Assembly: GCF_017833295.1 (NCBI RefSeq)
Contig: NZ_JAFIBW010000001.1
Location: forward strand, 6,294,935 to 6,358,934
Length of the DNA: 64,000 nucleotides
Direction: 5' to 3'
Source: Methylobacterium sp. PvR107
GTDB taxonomy: Bacteria; Pseudomonadota; Alphaproteobacteria; Rhizobiales; Beijerinckiaceae
The position numbers and the translations under genes are program-made. How positions within the stretch are numbered: position 1 is the first letter of the stretch; each line of letters opens with the position of its first letter. The notes under the pieces were generated by a model. It did no database searches. It was not told where the DNA came from and was given only the letters and a program-made list of their open reading frames with translations. Shown one piece after another: positions 47,640 through 57,798 of this stretch.

Positions 47640-48800
47640 ATGGGACAGACGCTGACAGAGATCGCCGGAACGCTGCGGACCGCCGATAAGAAGGTGCAGC
47701 TGATCTACGCGTTTAACGCCTCCGGCAAGACGCGGCTGTCCCGCGCGTTTAGAGAGCTGATTGACCCGAAAACCGAGGAACGGGACGATGATTATCGCCC
47801 CAAAGTACTCTACTACAACGCTTTCACTGAAGACCTTTTCTACTGGGACAATGATCTGACCGGCGATACCGAGCGGAAGCTCTGCATCCAGCCGAATGCG
47901 TTCACCAGATCCGCCTTCGAAGATCTCGGGCTTGACCTCAATGTGATCACCGTTTTTCAGCGTTACACCCAGCCGAATCTTACGCCCCGCTTTAATGTGG
48001 AGTACAAAACCAAAGATAAGGAAGACAAAGAAATTACCGTCCCGGCATTTTCCGAAGTGATCTTTACACTGGGGCAAGATCCGGAGACCAACCCAGAGCG
48101 TCTCAAAATATCGAAAGGCGAAGAAAGCAACTTCATCTGGAGCGTTTTTTATTGCCTACTTGATCAGGTCATCAGCACCCGTAACATCGCTGAAGTCGAA
48201 GAGCGCGAGACGAATCAGTTCAATGACCTTAAATATGTTTTCATTGATGACCCGGTCAGTTCCCTTGATGAGAACCACCTCATCCAGCTCGCTGTCGATG
48301 TTGCGGACCTGATCAAGAAAAGCGACACGGTGAACGGGCTGAAATTCATCATCACGACACACAGCCCACTTTTCTTCAACGTGCTGTTCAATGAGCTAAA
48401 AAACAAGACCTGCTACATGTTGAAACGGCTCGAGGATGGAACGTCCGAACTGACAGAGAAGAATGGCGATTCAAACCAGAGTTTTTCTTATCACCTTTAT
48501 CTCAAGCAAACGCTGGAAGCGGCAATCGCGGCAGACAAGATTGAGCGCTATCATTTTACTCTGCTACGAAACCTCTATGAAAAGACATCGAATTTTCTGG
48601 GCTATCCACGATGGTCTGAGCTGCTGCCAGGCGACCAGCAGCTTTACTTGAACCGCATCATTCAATTTACGAGCCATAACACGCTTTCCAGTGAGGCCAT
48701 TGCTGAGCCCTCTCCTCAGGAAAAGCAGACGGTGAAGTTCCTGCTGAATCACCTGCGCAGCAATTACAGCTATTGGCAGGAGGACGCTCCGAATGACTGA
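47640..48800 (+). CDS. prrC: Anticodon nuclease PrrC
   Basis: PrrC is a tRNA-Lys anticodon nuclease held silent by the surrounding restriction enzyme; in E. coli it is released when phage T4 Stp disables the enzyme. This 386-residue protein is close to E. coli PrrC (396) along its length: an ABC-type NTPase ([15 protein letters not shown]; signature ISKGEESNF, residues 157-165; Walker [14 protein letters not shown], 198-210) and a nuclease domain with Arg310, Glu314 and His346. Their spacing equals that of the E. coli catalytic triad Arg320/Glu324/His356. [15 protein letters not shown] is also shared. The Walker A has Ala-Ser where E. coli has Gly-Thr. It sits between hsdS and hsdR as in the prr locus. 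Confidence 0.95.
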   Translation: MGQTLTEIAGTLRTADKKVQLIYAFNASGKTRLSRAFRELIDPKTEERDDDYRPKVLYYNAFTEDLFYWDNDLTGDTERKLCIQPNAFTRSAFEDLGLDLNVITVFQRYTQPNLTPRFNVEYKTKDKEDKEITVPAFSEVIFTLGQDPETNPERLKISKGEESNFIWSVFYCLLDQVISTRNIAEVEERETNQFNDLKYVFIDDPVSSLDENHLIQLAVDVADLIKKSDTVNGLKFIITTHSPLFFNVLFNELKNKTCYMLKRLEDGTSELTEKNGDSNQSFSYHLYLKQTLEAAIAADKIERYHFTLLRNLYEKTSNFLGYPRWSELLPGDQQLYLNRIIQFTSHNTLSSEAIAEPSPQEKQTVKFLLNHLRSNYSYWQEDAPND

Positions 48801-51800
48801 GCAGACGATCCCGATCGCCGAGACCAACCGCTTTATCGTTCTCGATAGATATGCGCGCGCCTGGCAAGCGGCGGACAGCTATCAGTCTGAGGCCGACCTG
48901 GAGCGCGAGCTTGTTCAGGATCTGCGCAATCAGGGCTATGAGTTTCTAGATCTGAAATCAACGGACGCCATGCTGGTGAATGTGCGTACACAGCTGCAAG
49001 CGCTCAACGCTGTACAGTTTACTGAGAAGGAATGGGCGCGGTTCGTTGAGACCTATCTAGATCGCCCAAGCGACAGCGCCACGGACAAGACCCGCAAACT
49101 CCATGACGACTACATTTTCGACTTCGTCTTCGATGATGGCCGTATCCAGAACATCCATCTGGTCGATAAGGCCAATGTCTGCCGCAACAAAGTTCAGGTC
49201 ATCAAACAGTTTGAGCAAGCGGGCACTCATGCGAACCGCTACGATGTGACGATCCTCGTCAACGGCCTGCCGCTGGTGCAGGTCGAGCTGAAGAAGCGCG
49301 GCGTCGCCATTCGGGAAGCATTCAACCAACTCCACCGCTACAGCAAAGAGAGTTTCAACTCGGACAGTTCGCTATTCAAATACCTACAGATCTTCGTTAT
49401 CTCGAACGGCACCGATACCCGCTACTTCGCCAACACGACCAAGCGCGACAAGAACAGCTTTGACTTCACTATGAACTGGGCGCAGGCCGATAACAGCCTA
49501 ATCCGGGACCTGAAGGATTTTACGGCGACATTCTTCGAGAAGCGCACCCTCTTGAAGGTGTTGCTAGACTATTCTGTCTTCGACGTCAGCGACACGCTTT
49601 TGGTGATGCGACCCTATCAAATCGCGGCGACCGAACGCATTTTGCGCAAGATCAGAAGCTCGTTCGAAGGCAAGACGCTCAGCAAGCCGGAAAGCGGCGG
49701 ATATATTTGGCACACGACAGGCTCAGGCAAGACGCTGACCAGCTTCAAGGCGGCCCGCCTCGCCACCCAACTCGAGTTCATCGATAAGGTATTTTTCGTG
49801 GTTGACCGTAAGGACCTCGATTACCAGACGATGAAGGAATATCAGCGCTTCTCTCCGGACAGCGTGAACGGGTCCGACAGTACCGCCGGTTTGAAACGCA
49901 ATCTGTCTAAGGACGACAACAAGATCATCGTCACGACAATTCAGAAGCTCAACAATTTGATGAAAAGCGAAGGAGACGTACCCGTCTATAGCCAGCGCGT
50001 CGTTTTTATTTTCGACGAATGCCATCGCAGCCAGTTTGGTGAGGCACAAAAAAACCTCAAGCGGAAGTTCAAACAATTCTGCCAGTTTGGCTTCACCGGT
50101 ACGCCGATCTTTCCAGAGAATGCTTCGGGTGCGGAAACGACGGCCAGCGTATTCGGCAGCGAGCTTCACTCCTATGTTATCACCGACGCCATCCGTGACG
50201 AAAAGGTTCTGAAATTTAAGGTCGATTACAACGATGTGCGCCCGCAATTTAAAGCGATAGAAATCGAACAGGACGAAAAGAAGCTAACTGCCGCGGAAAA
50301 CCGGCAAGCTCTTCAGCACCCCCAACGAATCGCCGAGATTTCCCAGTACATTTTAGATAACTTCCGCCGCAAAACGCATCGACTGTATGGGACCAATAAG
50401 GGTTTTAACGCGATGTTTGCCGTGAGCAATGTCGATGCGGCGAAGCTCTATTATGAGAGCCTGAACAAGCTGCAGGCAAACAGCGACAAACCATTAAAGA
50501 TAGCAACGATCTTTTCGTTTTCGGCTAATGAAGAGCAGGACGCAATTGGTGATATTTCCGATGAGAGCTTTGAGATCTCCGCGCTGAATAGCAGCGCCAA
50601 GGAATTCCTGAACGCGGCCATCGCGGATTACAACGCCTTGTTCAAAACGAACTTCAGCGTCGATAGCAAAGGTTTTCAGAACTATTATCGTGATTTGGCC
50701 ACGCGGATGAAGTCCGAGGAAGTGGACCTACTCATCGTGGTGGGCATGTTCCTGACGGGCTTTGATGCGCCGAAGCTCAACACGCTGTTCGTGGACAAGA
50801 ACCTGCGCTTTCACGGTCTCATTCAGGCCTATTCCCGTACCAACCGCATTTATGATGCGACCAAATCATTTGGAAACATCGTCACCTTCCGCGACCTCGA
50901 AGAGGCGACTGTCAAAGCGATTACGCTGTTCGGTAACGCGAACACTAAGAACGTCGTCCTGGAAAAAAGCTACTCGGAGTACATGGAGGGCTTCACGGAC
51001 CAGACGACCGGAGAAGCAAGACGCGGCTTCATGGATGTTGTGAAAGAGCTTGAAGAGCGTTTCCCAGATCCGTCGGGGATTGCGAAGGAGGCTGACAAGA
51101 AGGCCTTCGTGAAGTTGTTCGGTGAGTATCTCCGGGTTGAGAATATCCTTCAGAACTACGATGAGTTTTCAAGCTTGAGGGAGCTCCAAGAGATCGATGA
51201 AAGCGATGCGGAAGCGCTCGCCGCGTTTAAAGAACAGCGCCATTTGAGCGACATCGATATCGAGGAACTTAAATCTGTCCGCATGCCAGTTGATCGGAAG
51301 ATACAGGACTACCGATCAACCTATAATGATATCAGGGATTGGCTTCGCCGCGAGAGGGCCAGTTCGGAGCAAGTCAGTTCAACGATCGATTGGGATGATG
51401 TAGTCTTCGAAGTGGATCTCTTGAAGTCGCAGGAGATCAACCTGGATTACATTCTTGAACTAATATTTGAGCATAACACGAAGACAAAGAGCAAGTCGGC
51501 GCTTGTTGAAGAAATCCGCCGCTTCGTCCGCGCCAGTATTGGCAGCCGGGCAAAGGAAGGTTTGATCGTCGATTTCATCAATCAAACAAACCTTGACGAG
51601 CTTGGGGACAAAGCTGGCGTGATTGAAGCCTTCTTCGCTTTCGCACAAGCGGCCCAACATCGCGAAGCTGAAGAACTCATTATCGGCGAAAAGCTGAACC
51701 CGGACGCTGCGAAGCGCTATATCGCGACATCGATTAAGCGAGAGTATGCGAGCGAGAATGGGACAGAGCTGAACTCTATACTACCGAAAATGAGTCCTCT

Positions 51801-51891
51801 CAATCCACAATACCTGAGCAAGAAACGCGAAGTGTTCCAACGCATCTCTGCTTTCGTTGAGAAGTTTAAAGGTGTTGGTGGAAAAATTTAG
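48793..51891 (+). CDS. hsdR: Type I restriction enzyme, motor/nuclease subunit HsdR
   Basis: HsdR translocates DNA and cuts it. 1032 residues: nuclease residues Asp151, Glu165, Lys167, helicase motif I GSGKT (310-314, Lys313), motif II DECH (408-411) and motif III FTGTP. These positions coincide with EcoR124I HsdR, placing the system in type IC. The ATG overlaps the prrC stop by 8 bp. The whole frame is intact, so the operon is probably active. Confidence 0.95.
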   Translation: MTEQTIPIAETNRFIVLDRYARAWQAADSYQSEADLERELVQDLRNQGYEFLDLKSTDAMLVNVRTQLQALNAVQFTEKEWARFVETYLDRPSDSATDKTRKLHDDYIFDFVFDDGRIQNIHLVDKANVCRNKVQVIKQFEQAGTHANRYDVTILVNGLPLVQVELKKRGVAIREAFNQLHRYSKESFNSDSSLFKYLQIFVISNGTDTRYFANTTKRDKNSFDFTMNWAQADNSLIRDLKDFTATFFEKRTLLKVLLDYSVFDVSDTLLVMRPYQIAATERILRKIRSSFEGKTLSKPESGGYIWHTTGSGKTLTSFKAARLATQLEFIDKVFFVVDRKDLDYQTMKEYQRFSPDSVNGSDSTAGLKRNLSKDDNKIIVTTIQKLNNLMKSEGDVPVYSQRVVFIFDECHRSQFGEAQKNLKRKFKQFCQFGFTGTPIFPENASGAETTASVFGSELHSYVITDAIRDEKVLKFKVDYNDVRPQFKAIEIEQDEKKLTAAENRQALQHPQRIAEISQYILDNFRRKTHRLYGTNKGFNAMFAVSNVDAAKLYYESLNKLQANSDKPLKIATIFSFSANEEQDAIGDISDESFEISALNSSAKEFLNAAIADYNALFKTNFSVDSKGFQNYYRDLATRMKSEEVDLLIVVGMFLTGFDAPKLNTLFVDKNLRFHGLIQAYSRTNRIYDATKSFGNIVTFRDLEEATVKAITLFGNANTKNVVLEKSYSEYMEGFTDQTTGEARRGFMDVVKELEERFPDPSGIAKEADKKAFVKLFGEYLRVENILQNYDEFSSLRELQEIDESDAEALAAFKEQRHLSDIDIEELKSVRMPVDRKIQDYRSTYNDIRDWLRRERASSEQVSSTIDWDDVVFEVDLLKSQEINLDYILELIFEHNTKTKSKSALVEEIRRFVRASIGSRAKEGLIVDFINQTNLDELGDKAGVIEAFFAFAQAAQHREAEELIIGEKLNPDAAKRYIATSIKREYASENGTELNSILPKMSPLNPQYLSKKREVFQRISAFVEKFKGVGGKI

Positions 51892-51906
51892 TTGGTGTCA
51901 ATCTTG

Positions 51907-52322
51907 TGACCTGACCGGCTGGCTTTGGACCGGGCTGATTGAGAGGATCAGCCAGGACCAGAGGAGTCGGACATGCGGCGAGGTCAGAAGACGAGTGCGG
52001 AGCAGGTCGTGCTGAAGCTGCGCCAGATTGAGGTGCAGACGGCCCAGGGCAAAAGTTTAGCGCTAGCGTGCAAGGTGGCGGAGATCTCCGAGCAGAAGCT
52101 GCGTGACGAGTGCCTGCGCCAGGAGATCTTCTGCTCGCTCAAGGAAGCCCAGGCCGTGATCGCCCTCTGGCAGAACACCTACAACCGCGTCCGGCCGCAC
52201 TCGTCCCTGGGCTATCGGCCGCCCGCGCCTGTCAGCTACCCGGCCCCGGCCGCCCGGTTACCCATGGCAGCGACCATGCAGTAGCCTGTCACTCGGCCTG
52301 GTCCAAAAGACCGGTCAGACCA
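51907..52322 (+). mobile_element. Internally deleted IS3-family element with fused ORF
   Basis: Terminal repeats TGACCTGACCGG / TGGTCTGACCGG (inverted, 51907-51918 and 52311-52322), with further matching TTTGGACC inside each end, enclose a 103-codon frame (51973-52284). That frame joins the OrfA N-terminus (QKTSAEQVVLKLRQIEVQTAQG) directly to the OrfB C-terminus (KLRDECLRQEIFCSLKEAQAV...HSSLGYRPPAP). About 0.8 kb including most of the DDE core is missing, so it is non-autonomous. It lies right after hsdR. Confidence 0.85.
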
Positions 52323-52555
52323 GAGGGCCGCCTGTCGCTGGCGTCAGACGTTAGGGTCGACCCGCTGGCAGGCGGAACCTGTTTCAAGAATATGCGTGTA
52401 AAGAATTATTATTGAATCGATCCCATCTGGAGGTTTAGCTGCTAGACAAATACTGGTCAGATGAGTACGGTATCATCTGCTTGGTTTGACCTGGAACGTA
52501 GAGAAAATTCTATCGAAGTGTGGAACTCTGGAATCGGTGGAGGCGAGTTGAGGCC

Positions 52556-53362
52556 ATGGGTGACGCAAGTATCCATGTGGCTGAAGTAAATCTGGCGCGA
52601 TCAGCAGAAGAGCTAAGCCGGATGCTGAAGGCTAATGAGCGTCGGAAAGCGCGCCATGAGCCGGTTACGGTCTCACTGCAGCGAGCAGCAGACGGCAACT
52701 TGGATCTGAACTGCCCGCATGACGATGGCCGCGGTTGGCAGATCCGGCTTAGCGATGCCTTCGGCACGCGCTCCGATACGTTCGCGATTGGGCAGCTGAA
52801 CAACCTGCTTGGCATGGTGCGACCTGACGAACGCGCGCTTGAGATCGAGGCAAACACGATGCTTGCTGCGGTCGAGGCGGTCCGGCCCGAGAACGAGTTG
52901 GAGGGTATGCTGGCCGTGCAGATGGCTGCGACGCATCGTTTAGCAATGGAGTGCCTGCAGCGGGCTGCCTGCGCCGCTACACCAGAGCAGGCGGCCGCGA
53001 ATGGCAATCTCGCAACCAAGATGCTCCGCACCTACACGGCGCAGCTGGAGGCATTGGCGAAGCTGCGGCGGGGCGGGGAGCAGAAGGTCACGGTCGAGCA
53101 CGTACACGTGTATGAAGGGGGTCAGGCAATCGTCGGCAACGTCGACGCGAGCGGCCGGTCAGAGGCCAAACCGGGGGGTAGCTGCGAAAATGGACAACAA
53201 CCCCATGCAACGGATGAGGACCGAACCGCCGTCGTTGCAGGCAGCGGCCCGCTGCGGAGCAAGGACCCGATCAGGAACCCCGTGCCGGTCGCCAGCGGTG
53301 AAGGGGAAGAAGCGGTGCCGGATGCACGGAGGGGCGATAGGAAGCGGGGCTCCGAGCGGTAG
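52556..53362 (+). CDS. Hypothetical phage/island protein, 268 residues
   Basis: ATG 52556 follows GGAGGCGAG. The first 190 residues are helical (LEGMLAVQMAATHRLAMECLQRA; EALAKLRRGGEQKVTVEHVHVYEGGQAIVGNV in parts), a form I associate with prophages and islands of Hyphomicrobiales; function unknown. The last 58 codons overlap the next gene in another frame. The overlap region encodes low-complexity sequence here and a structured motif in the other frame. Confidence 0.7.
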   Translation: MGDASIHVAEVNLARSAEELSRMLKANERRKARHEPVTVSLQRAADGNLDLNCPHDDGRGWQIRLSDAFGTRSDTFAIGQLNNLLGMVRPDERALEIEANTMLAAVEAVRPENELEGMLAVQMAATHRLAMECLQRAACAATPEQAAANGNLATKMLRTYTAQLEALAKLRRGGEQKVTVEHVHVYEGGQAIVGNVDASGRSEAKPGGSCENGQQPHATDEDRTAVVAGSGPLRSKDPIRNPVPVASGEGEEAVPDARRGDRKRGSER

Positions 53363-53474
53363 CCAGAACGACAACTACCAACACGGTCAGCGGACACGGG
53401 CAGCAGCCACTTTCAAGGCTAAGTGTCAGGAAGGGCTCGCGGCATCCCGCGCTATGCTGAGAAGAATCCCATAG
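53190..53474 (+). CDS. HGG-motif small protein (Cys/His-rich, island-associated)
   Basis: 94 residues: CGARTRSGTPCRSPAVKGKKRCRMHGGAIGSGAPSG (residues 23-58, in parts) followed by GSQNDNYQHGQRT. The three Cys and His spacing suggests a small zinc-binding knuckle. Proteins with this CGAxTRxGxPC...RCRxHGG form accompany the upstream gene type in many phages and islands; role unknown. It overlaps that gene by 173 bp in another frame. Confidence 0.75.
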   Translation: MDNNPMQRMRTEPPSLQAAARCGARTRSGTPCRSPAVKGKKRCRMHGGAIGSGAPSGSQNDNYQHGQRTRAAATFKAKCQEGLAASRAMLRRIP

Positions 53475-53631
53475 ATTAGCTCGAGGATTGATTTAGACCT
53501 TAGTCCTTCTGCCTCAGCCTCTGGCGTAGAGTTGTGGGCAGGACTGCGGCGCGTCGGCAGCATAAGAGTGCGGTGTGCTAGGCGAGATCCCGCATTAGCG
53601 CATTGGGGCAATCGCCGGAAAGTAACAAGGA

Positions 53632-56600
53632 TCATTCTGCGGCTTCCCGGAAAGCGTCGGCTTCTGGTGGTAACCAGTGAATGACCTCAGGGATAACGAG
53701 AACGAACGGCGCGGTACGCGGCGCAGGCACGTCGACCGAAGCGCGGTAGACAGCAGCCATCTCTGGGGCGAGATCGGCGCAACACCGCCGGCGACTAGCA
53801 GTGGCGGGCGTCGCTTGCGGCGTGGCTTTCGTTGGCGCCTCAACGTACTCAACCTTCACCCACTCGATGGCCCCGAGGCGGTCGGAGAGCCAGGATTTCA
53901 GGTCGGCGGGGGCGTTTGGCAGCAGGACGGCGCGAGCAGGCGCGAAGCGGCCCAGGCGCTTGTACGAGGCCAGTCTGACGTTGGGGGTAACGCCTATAGA
54001 TACATTCCTTATAGGCGTTGCCCCCAACGTCGGAAGGCACATCTCCTTGGCGCGATCGCGGGTCGGCGCGGCTTCGGGAAAGCAGGCCATGATGTCGGCG
54101 GGGCTCTCCAAAAGCACGCCCTCGGATGCCATCTCGGCCCAGGCGCCGGGTTTGGCCTCGGCCCACGTTGGGGTGGCGTCCACGCTGATCGGCAACGGCA
54201 CGTCGTTGATGATGTCGAGAAAGGCGGGCGCATCGGGCCCACGGCGCAGCGCCCTCAGTCGGCCTATGGCTTGGATCAGTCCGGCCTCGGTTATCTGCCA
54301 GCGTAGGGCCTCGGCCATACTGTCAGGGTGCTGCTCGCGCTCGACGGAAACGCCTCGCCCGTCCGCGAGCCGCACGGCGCCTGGGACCCGTCGATACCAG
54401 CGCCCGCCGTCTTTCGGGTTCGGCTCGATCTCGTGCGGCACCGTGCCGGTAATGATGCCGGCCAAGGGCTCAGTGCTGCCGGGGCCGGGCTGCAGACGGC
54501 CGATGCAGATCAGGCCGGCAGCGGTTGCCCAACGGTCAATCCCGGCCACCGCCCCGAAATGCGCGGTCTCGACGTTCTCAGGCAGACCGGCGGCGGTCAG
54601 CACCTCGATAAGGCGCATGGGCGCGATCACGACGACGATCCGCGGCCAGGCCACGGCGGCCCGAAGCCTGATCAGGCGCAGCAGATCGGTGATGACTCGC
54701 TTCGGGGCCCCGGCGGTATCTTTGGCCTCATCACTGTCGCTGCCGACGATGCCGAGCTTGCGAGCCGTGACGGGCGCGCTGAGGATCTGACGAACCGTCA
54801 CGTGCGGGCTCCATCTGGCGGTAATATCGGCCTTCACCTCGACGCGGTGGCTCATGACAGGCTCAAGCAGCGGCGCGTCGGGCAAGGTCGCATCGATCAG
54901 CAGAGCCGGTGCGAGCCAGGAATCGCGCACTATGTCGAGGCTCCGACGCTCTAGAATGCGGGTCTGGGTCTCGTTGTCGTAGCGAAGGCACAGGCGGCCG
55001 GACGCTTCTGCGCTGCCGGCGAGGAACTTGCGCAGCTCCTCCCAGAGACCGGCCAGCAGCTTCACGTCGGTGTTGTACTGCCCGACCCTCACGGCGAGTA
55101 CCTTGCGCGCCGTCGCGTCCATGCCGGGCACAATGCCGGGATCGCGCAGCCGCCCCCATTCGAGTGAGTAAGCCCCCGCAGCCAGTGAGGCGGTCACGCC
55201 GTGGCGCAGCAGGATTTCACGCTGCAAAGGCCCGTCGTCTTGGTGCGCATCCAAGGCCCGCAGCAGGCATTCCCGGGCGGTGCCGAGGTCGTTGGCGGCG
55301 TTGGAGAACAGCGGCGCCTTCGCTCCCGGCTCAATGGGTGCGTGCCTGATCGCGTCGAGGGACAGGCGCGCTGGCTTGTCCGGCAGAGCACCCATGGTCA
55401 GGCCCTCATCGATCACCAGGGCGTCGGGGGCGGGGATCGCACCCGGGCGTCCGTGAAACAGCAGGGCGTGCGGCACGAGCCACACAGGGGCAATGGCCTG
55501 CCGCTGGCGCTCCATCCCGCATTGTTCGTGGAACCGGCAGAACAACTTCGCGCCGTCAATCCGCCGCTCGCACACCGTCGAGGGGATCGGGCGGACCGCA
55601 GCTTTGGCGTCGTCGATCGCCGGAAGGTCAAGGCACATTGCCTGATCCGGCGCGTCGGGATCGGGCGAGGTGTAGCCTCGATAAACCCTGGCCTCGACAC
55701 CGAGCGCACGGAACCGCTCGGCAAGCTCGCCGAGCAAGCTATGCGTCGGGGCTGCGTAGACGATGCTGATCCCAATCTTGGCCGCCGCGGCGGCGCTCTG
55801 GATCGCTTGGGCCGTCTTGCCGATCGCGGTCTCGATGCGCGCGGCCCACGAAACCGGATCCGGCTTGACCGGCTCGTCCTGCTCGCGCTCCTTCGCTTCT
55901 TCGGCCTTCGCCTGCCACTGCGAGATTTCACGCTTCCAGCTCGGAACATGCTTCTCAAAGAAGCCGGCGACGATGGCCGCGGTCGCAGCCTCAGCGTCGG
56001 AGACGGACACCCGCAAATCGGAATACGTCGGCTCGATGAGCTCGCCCTTCGTTCCGGTCGGCGCTGCGTCCAGCTTGACCTGTCCGCACCGCACACGGGC
56101 GAGTAGGGCCGCGGCCTTTACCCGGGCGGCCTCGGGCGACCAACGCGCGTCGTCCAGCACAGTGGAGGCCCTGAACGCCTCCCACGCTCGCGCCGTCAGG
56201 TCTGCCGCCGTGATCTCGATCCCCTCGACCCTCATCGCCAGAGCGGTCGCATAGACCACGCGTGTGAGGTGGAACTCGCGGCCGTCGATCACGAAACCGT
56301 CGACATTGCGCAGTATCTGACCCCCGCCAGTCCCGCCACCCTGCCCCTTACGGCCACCCGTGCCGTTTAGCTCGATCACGCCGCGTAGGCGGGCTACGAA
56401 GTTATTGACCTGCGCTTGTGTGACCTCGGGTGCCTCGTCCGGCCTGGCGGTCAGCGGGCTCACAGCGCCGATCCAGGTATAAGGCTTCAGCGTCTTGTGG
56501 TGGACGCCAAAGGCGACGAACTGCGTGCCCTGGCAAAGGATATCGAGGCCATCGCCGGAGCCGTCAGCGGTCTTGAGGTGCAAGCTCGGCATCGCCTCGG

Positions 56601-57027
56601 CCGCCCGGTAGATCAGTGCGACCTTCGGGGCCTGTCCTTGGCGTATGAACGGGGTTTCGCCGAATACCTCGACAGCCAGGGCAGTCACGGTTTCGGCCAT
56701 TGCCGCGTCGGTCGCAAAGTCAGCGTCGATCGCGACTACGTTCCCGCAGGCGATGCCGGTGCCTGGCCATTGGCGCTCTTTGCGCTCCCAAAATTTCAGG
56801 TCGGCCGCGGTGGTTTCCCGCCCCTCGAACTGCGCACGTTGCTGCCAGCCCTTGATCCCGGGGGCCTTACCCCGGGATGAGTGACCGCCGTCGTGCGAAT
56901 GGATCGGGAGCGTGCCAGTCCACCCCATCCGCGCGAGCTGCGCGCGAATATGTGTGGGGGATGTGCCTTCAACCCCTGAGCGATTCGGCTTCTTATATGC
57001 GTCGTCGATAGGCGCCGAGATCGCCAT
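53632..57027 (-). CDS. Primase/polymerase-helicase-like replication protein
   Basis: 1131 residues. The N-terminal part (about 30-210) resembles bifunctional primase-polymerase (Prim-Pol): GKAPGIKGWQQ, GTGIACGNVVAIDADF with the metal-binding Asp pair (101, 103), and FVAFGVHHKTLKPY. A downstream helicase-like part has IETAIGKTAQAI (Walker A-like, lacking one Gly) and DALVIDEGLTM (Walker B). The tail carries Arg/Pro-rich low complexity. It probably replicates the excised island, working with the integrase and excisionase genes beside it. Atypical Walker A makes ATPase activity less certain. A long inverted repeat lies in its 3' part. Confidence 0.75.
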   Translation of the reverse strand: MAISAPIDDAYKKPNRSGVEGTSPTHIRAQLARMGWTGTLPIHSHDGGHSSRGKAPGIKGWQQRAQFEGRETTAADLKFWERKERQWPGTGIACGNVVAIDADFATDAAMAETVTALAVEVFGETPFIRQGQAPKVALIYRAAEAMPSLHLKTADGSGDGLDILCQGTQFVAFGVHHKTLKPYTWIGAVSPLTARPDEAPEVTQAQVNNFVARLRGVIELNGTGGRKGQGGGTGGGQILRNVDGFVIDGREFHLTRVVYATALAMRVEGIEITAADLTARAWEAFRASTVLDDARWSPEAARVKAAALLARVRCGQVKLDAAPTGTKGELIEPTYSDLRVSVSDAEAATAAIVAGFFEKHVPSWKREISQWQAKAEEAKEREQDEPVKPDPVSWAARIETAIGKTAQAIQSAAAAAKIGISIVYAAPTHSLLGELAERFRALGVEARVYRGYTSPDPDAPDQAMCLDLPAIDDAKAAVRPIPSTVCERRIDGAKLFCRFHEQCGMERQRQAIAPVWLVPHALLFHGRPGAIPAPDALVIDEGLTMGALPDKPARLSLDAIRHAPIEPGAKAPLFSNAANDLGTARECLLRALDAHQDDGPLQREILLRHGVTASLAAGAYSLEWGRLRDPGIVPGMDATARKVLAVRVGQYNTDVKLLAGLWEELRKFLAGSAEASGRLCLRYDNETQTRILERRSLDIVRDSWLAPALLIDATLPDAPLLEPVMSHRVEVKADITARWSPHVTVRQILSAPVTARKLGIVGSDSDEAKDTAGAPKRVITDLLRLIRLRAAVAWPRIVVVIAPMRLIEVLTAAGLPENVETAHFGAVAGIDRWATAAGLICIGRLQPGPGSTEPLAGIITGTVPHEIEPNPKDGGRWYRRVPGAVRLADGRGVSVEREQHPDSMAEALRWQITEAGLIQAIGRLRALRRGPDAPAFLDIINDVPLPISVDATPTWAEAKPGAWAEMASEGVLLESPADIMACFPEAAPTRDRAKEMCLPTLGATPIRNVSIGVTPNVRLASYKRLGRFAPARAVLLPNAPADLKSWLSDRLGAIEWVKVEYVEAPTKATPQATPATASRRRCCADLAPEMAAVYRASVDVPAPRTAPFVLVIPEVIHWLPPEADAFREAAE
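53979..54029. repeat. 20-bp-arm inverted repeat inside the replication gene
   Basis: CGTTGGGGGTAACGCCTATA (53979-53998) pairs with 54010-54029 with one mismatch (a G-T in RNA), loop of 11. It encodes residues near 1000-1016 (TLGATPIRNVSIGVTPNV). Long hairpins are rare in coding sequence, so this may be an inserted palindrome, an origin or a processing site. Confidence 0.85.
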
Positions 57028-57063
57028 GACGGAGCACTGCGCTAAGCACTGAAGGCTAGACGC

Positions 57064-57309
57064 TCAGACAGATTTTAGGTGGCTTCGCTCTTTCTCGGCG
57101 GCTGCATGAGCCGACTGGCTCCTTGACCGCGGCAGGTCAGCTAACCAACGTGCTGCCGCGGCAGACGTGATCAGCGTCTTGGATCCAACTTTGACCGCCT
57201 CAAGTCTTCCCGTCTGAATTTCTTTGTAAAAGCTCGTTCTTCCAATTTTATGCAGCTCGCAGAACTCCTGGACGGTAAATGCGGGAGCTGCATACTTATG
57301 GTTGTGCAT
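57064..57309 (-). CDS. Excisionase/AlpA-like DNA-binding protein
   Basis: 81 residues: AFTVQEFCELHKIGRTSFYKEIQTGRLEAVKVGSKTLI (in parts) is a MerR-like winged helix-turn-helix as found in excisionases and AlpA regulators. Its position upstream of the replication gene and near the integrase fits a role in excision control. Confidence 0.75.
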   Translation of the reverse strand: MHNHKYAAPAFTVQEFCELHKIGRTSFYKEIQTGRLEAVKVGSKTLITSAAAARWLADLPRSRSQSAHAAAEKERSHLKSV

Positions 57310-57501
57310 CGAACAACACTCCGCGGCCGGCTAGAAGCCTTGGAGTACACGAATGAACGGCGACAAATATACGAACAATAATTGATTAATTTGGTACCTT
57401 GTCTGAGACTAATCGCTTCGTTAAGCGGCGTATCAACTTAACCAGTAAGCTTGCTGATAATGCCGATCATAAGCTGCGTGATAATGGGCTTGGAGTTCGC
57501 C

Positions 57502-57798
57502 TTAATCACAGCCTTGATCCTCGCGCTCAAGCTCCCTCAGTCTCCGACGTATTCGTCTCTCAAAAATCGCCTTAGTGTTTGCTGTAAACGGGCCTGACTT
57601 AAACTGATTGAGGTGCTTTGCCGCCGCAGCATAGGCCGACGGGCACAAGCCATCACGGACCGCCTTTGCAGCTATATCAACGATAGGATCATTGACTGAG
57701 CCACGAGGACGGCCAGGCAAACGCGGCCTTAGTAGCTCTTCAGGCAGCTCCTTAAACTCAATCTCAAAAACCGGTCGCGGCTTGGTTCTTCTAGGCAC
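57502..57798 (-). CDS. Hypothetical basic protein
   Basis: About 98 residues from GTG 57798 (PRRTKPRPVFEIEFKELPEELL); a longer frame starts at 57891. A central RLPGRPRGSVNDPIVDIAAKAV and Arg-rich tail suggest nucleic-acid binding. No ribosome binding site decides the start. Function unknown. Confidence 0.45.
   Translation of the reverse strand: MPRRTKPRPVFEIEFKELPEELLRPRLPGRPRGSVNDPIVDIAAKAVRDGLCPSAYAAAAKHLNQFKSGPFTANTKAIFERRIRRRLRELEREDQGCD

Noticed and set aside
47640..48800. Generic ABC/SMC-type ATPase of a new defence system
   Set aside because: Position between hsdS and hsdR, full-length similarity and the Arg-Glu-His nuclease triad identify it as PrrC.
57447..57490. Iteron-like repeats AAGCTTGCTGATAATG / AAGCTGCGTGATAATG as an origin
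   Set aside because: Only two imperfect copies and no further iterons or DnaA-like boxes; too weak to call.
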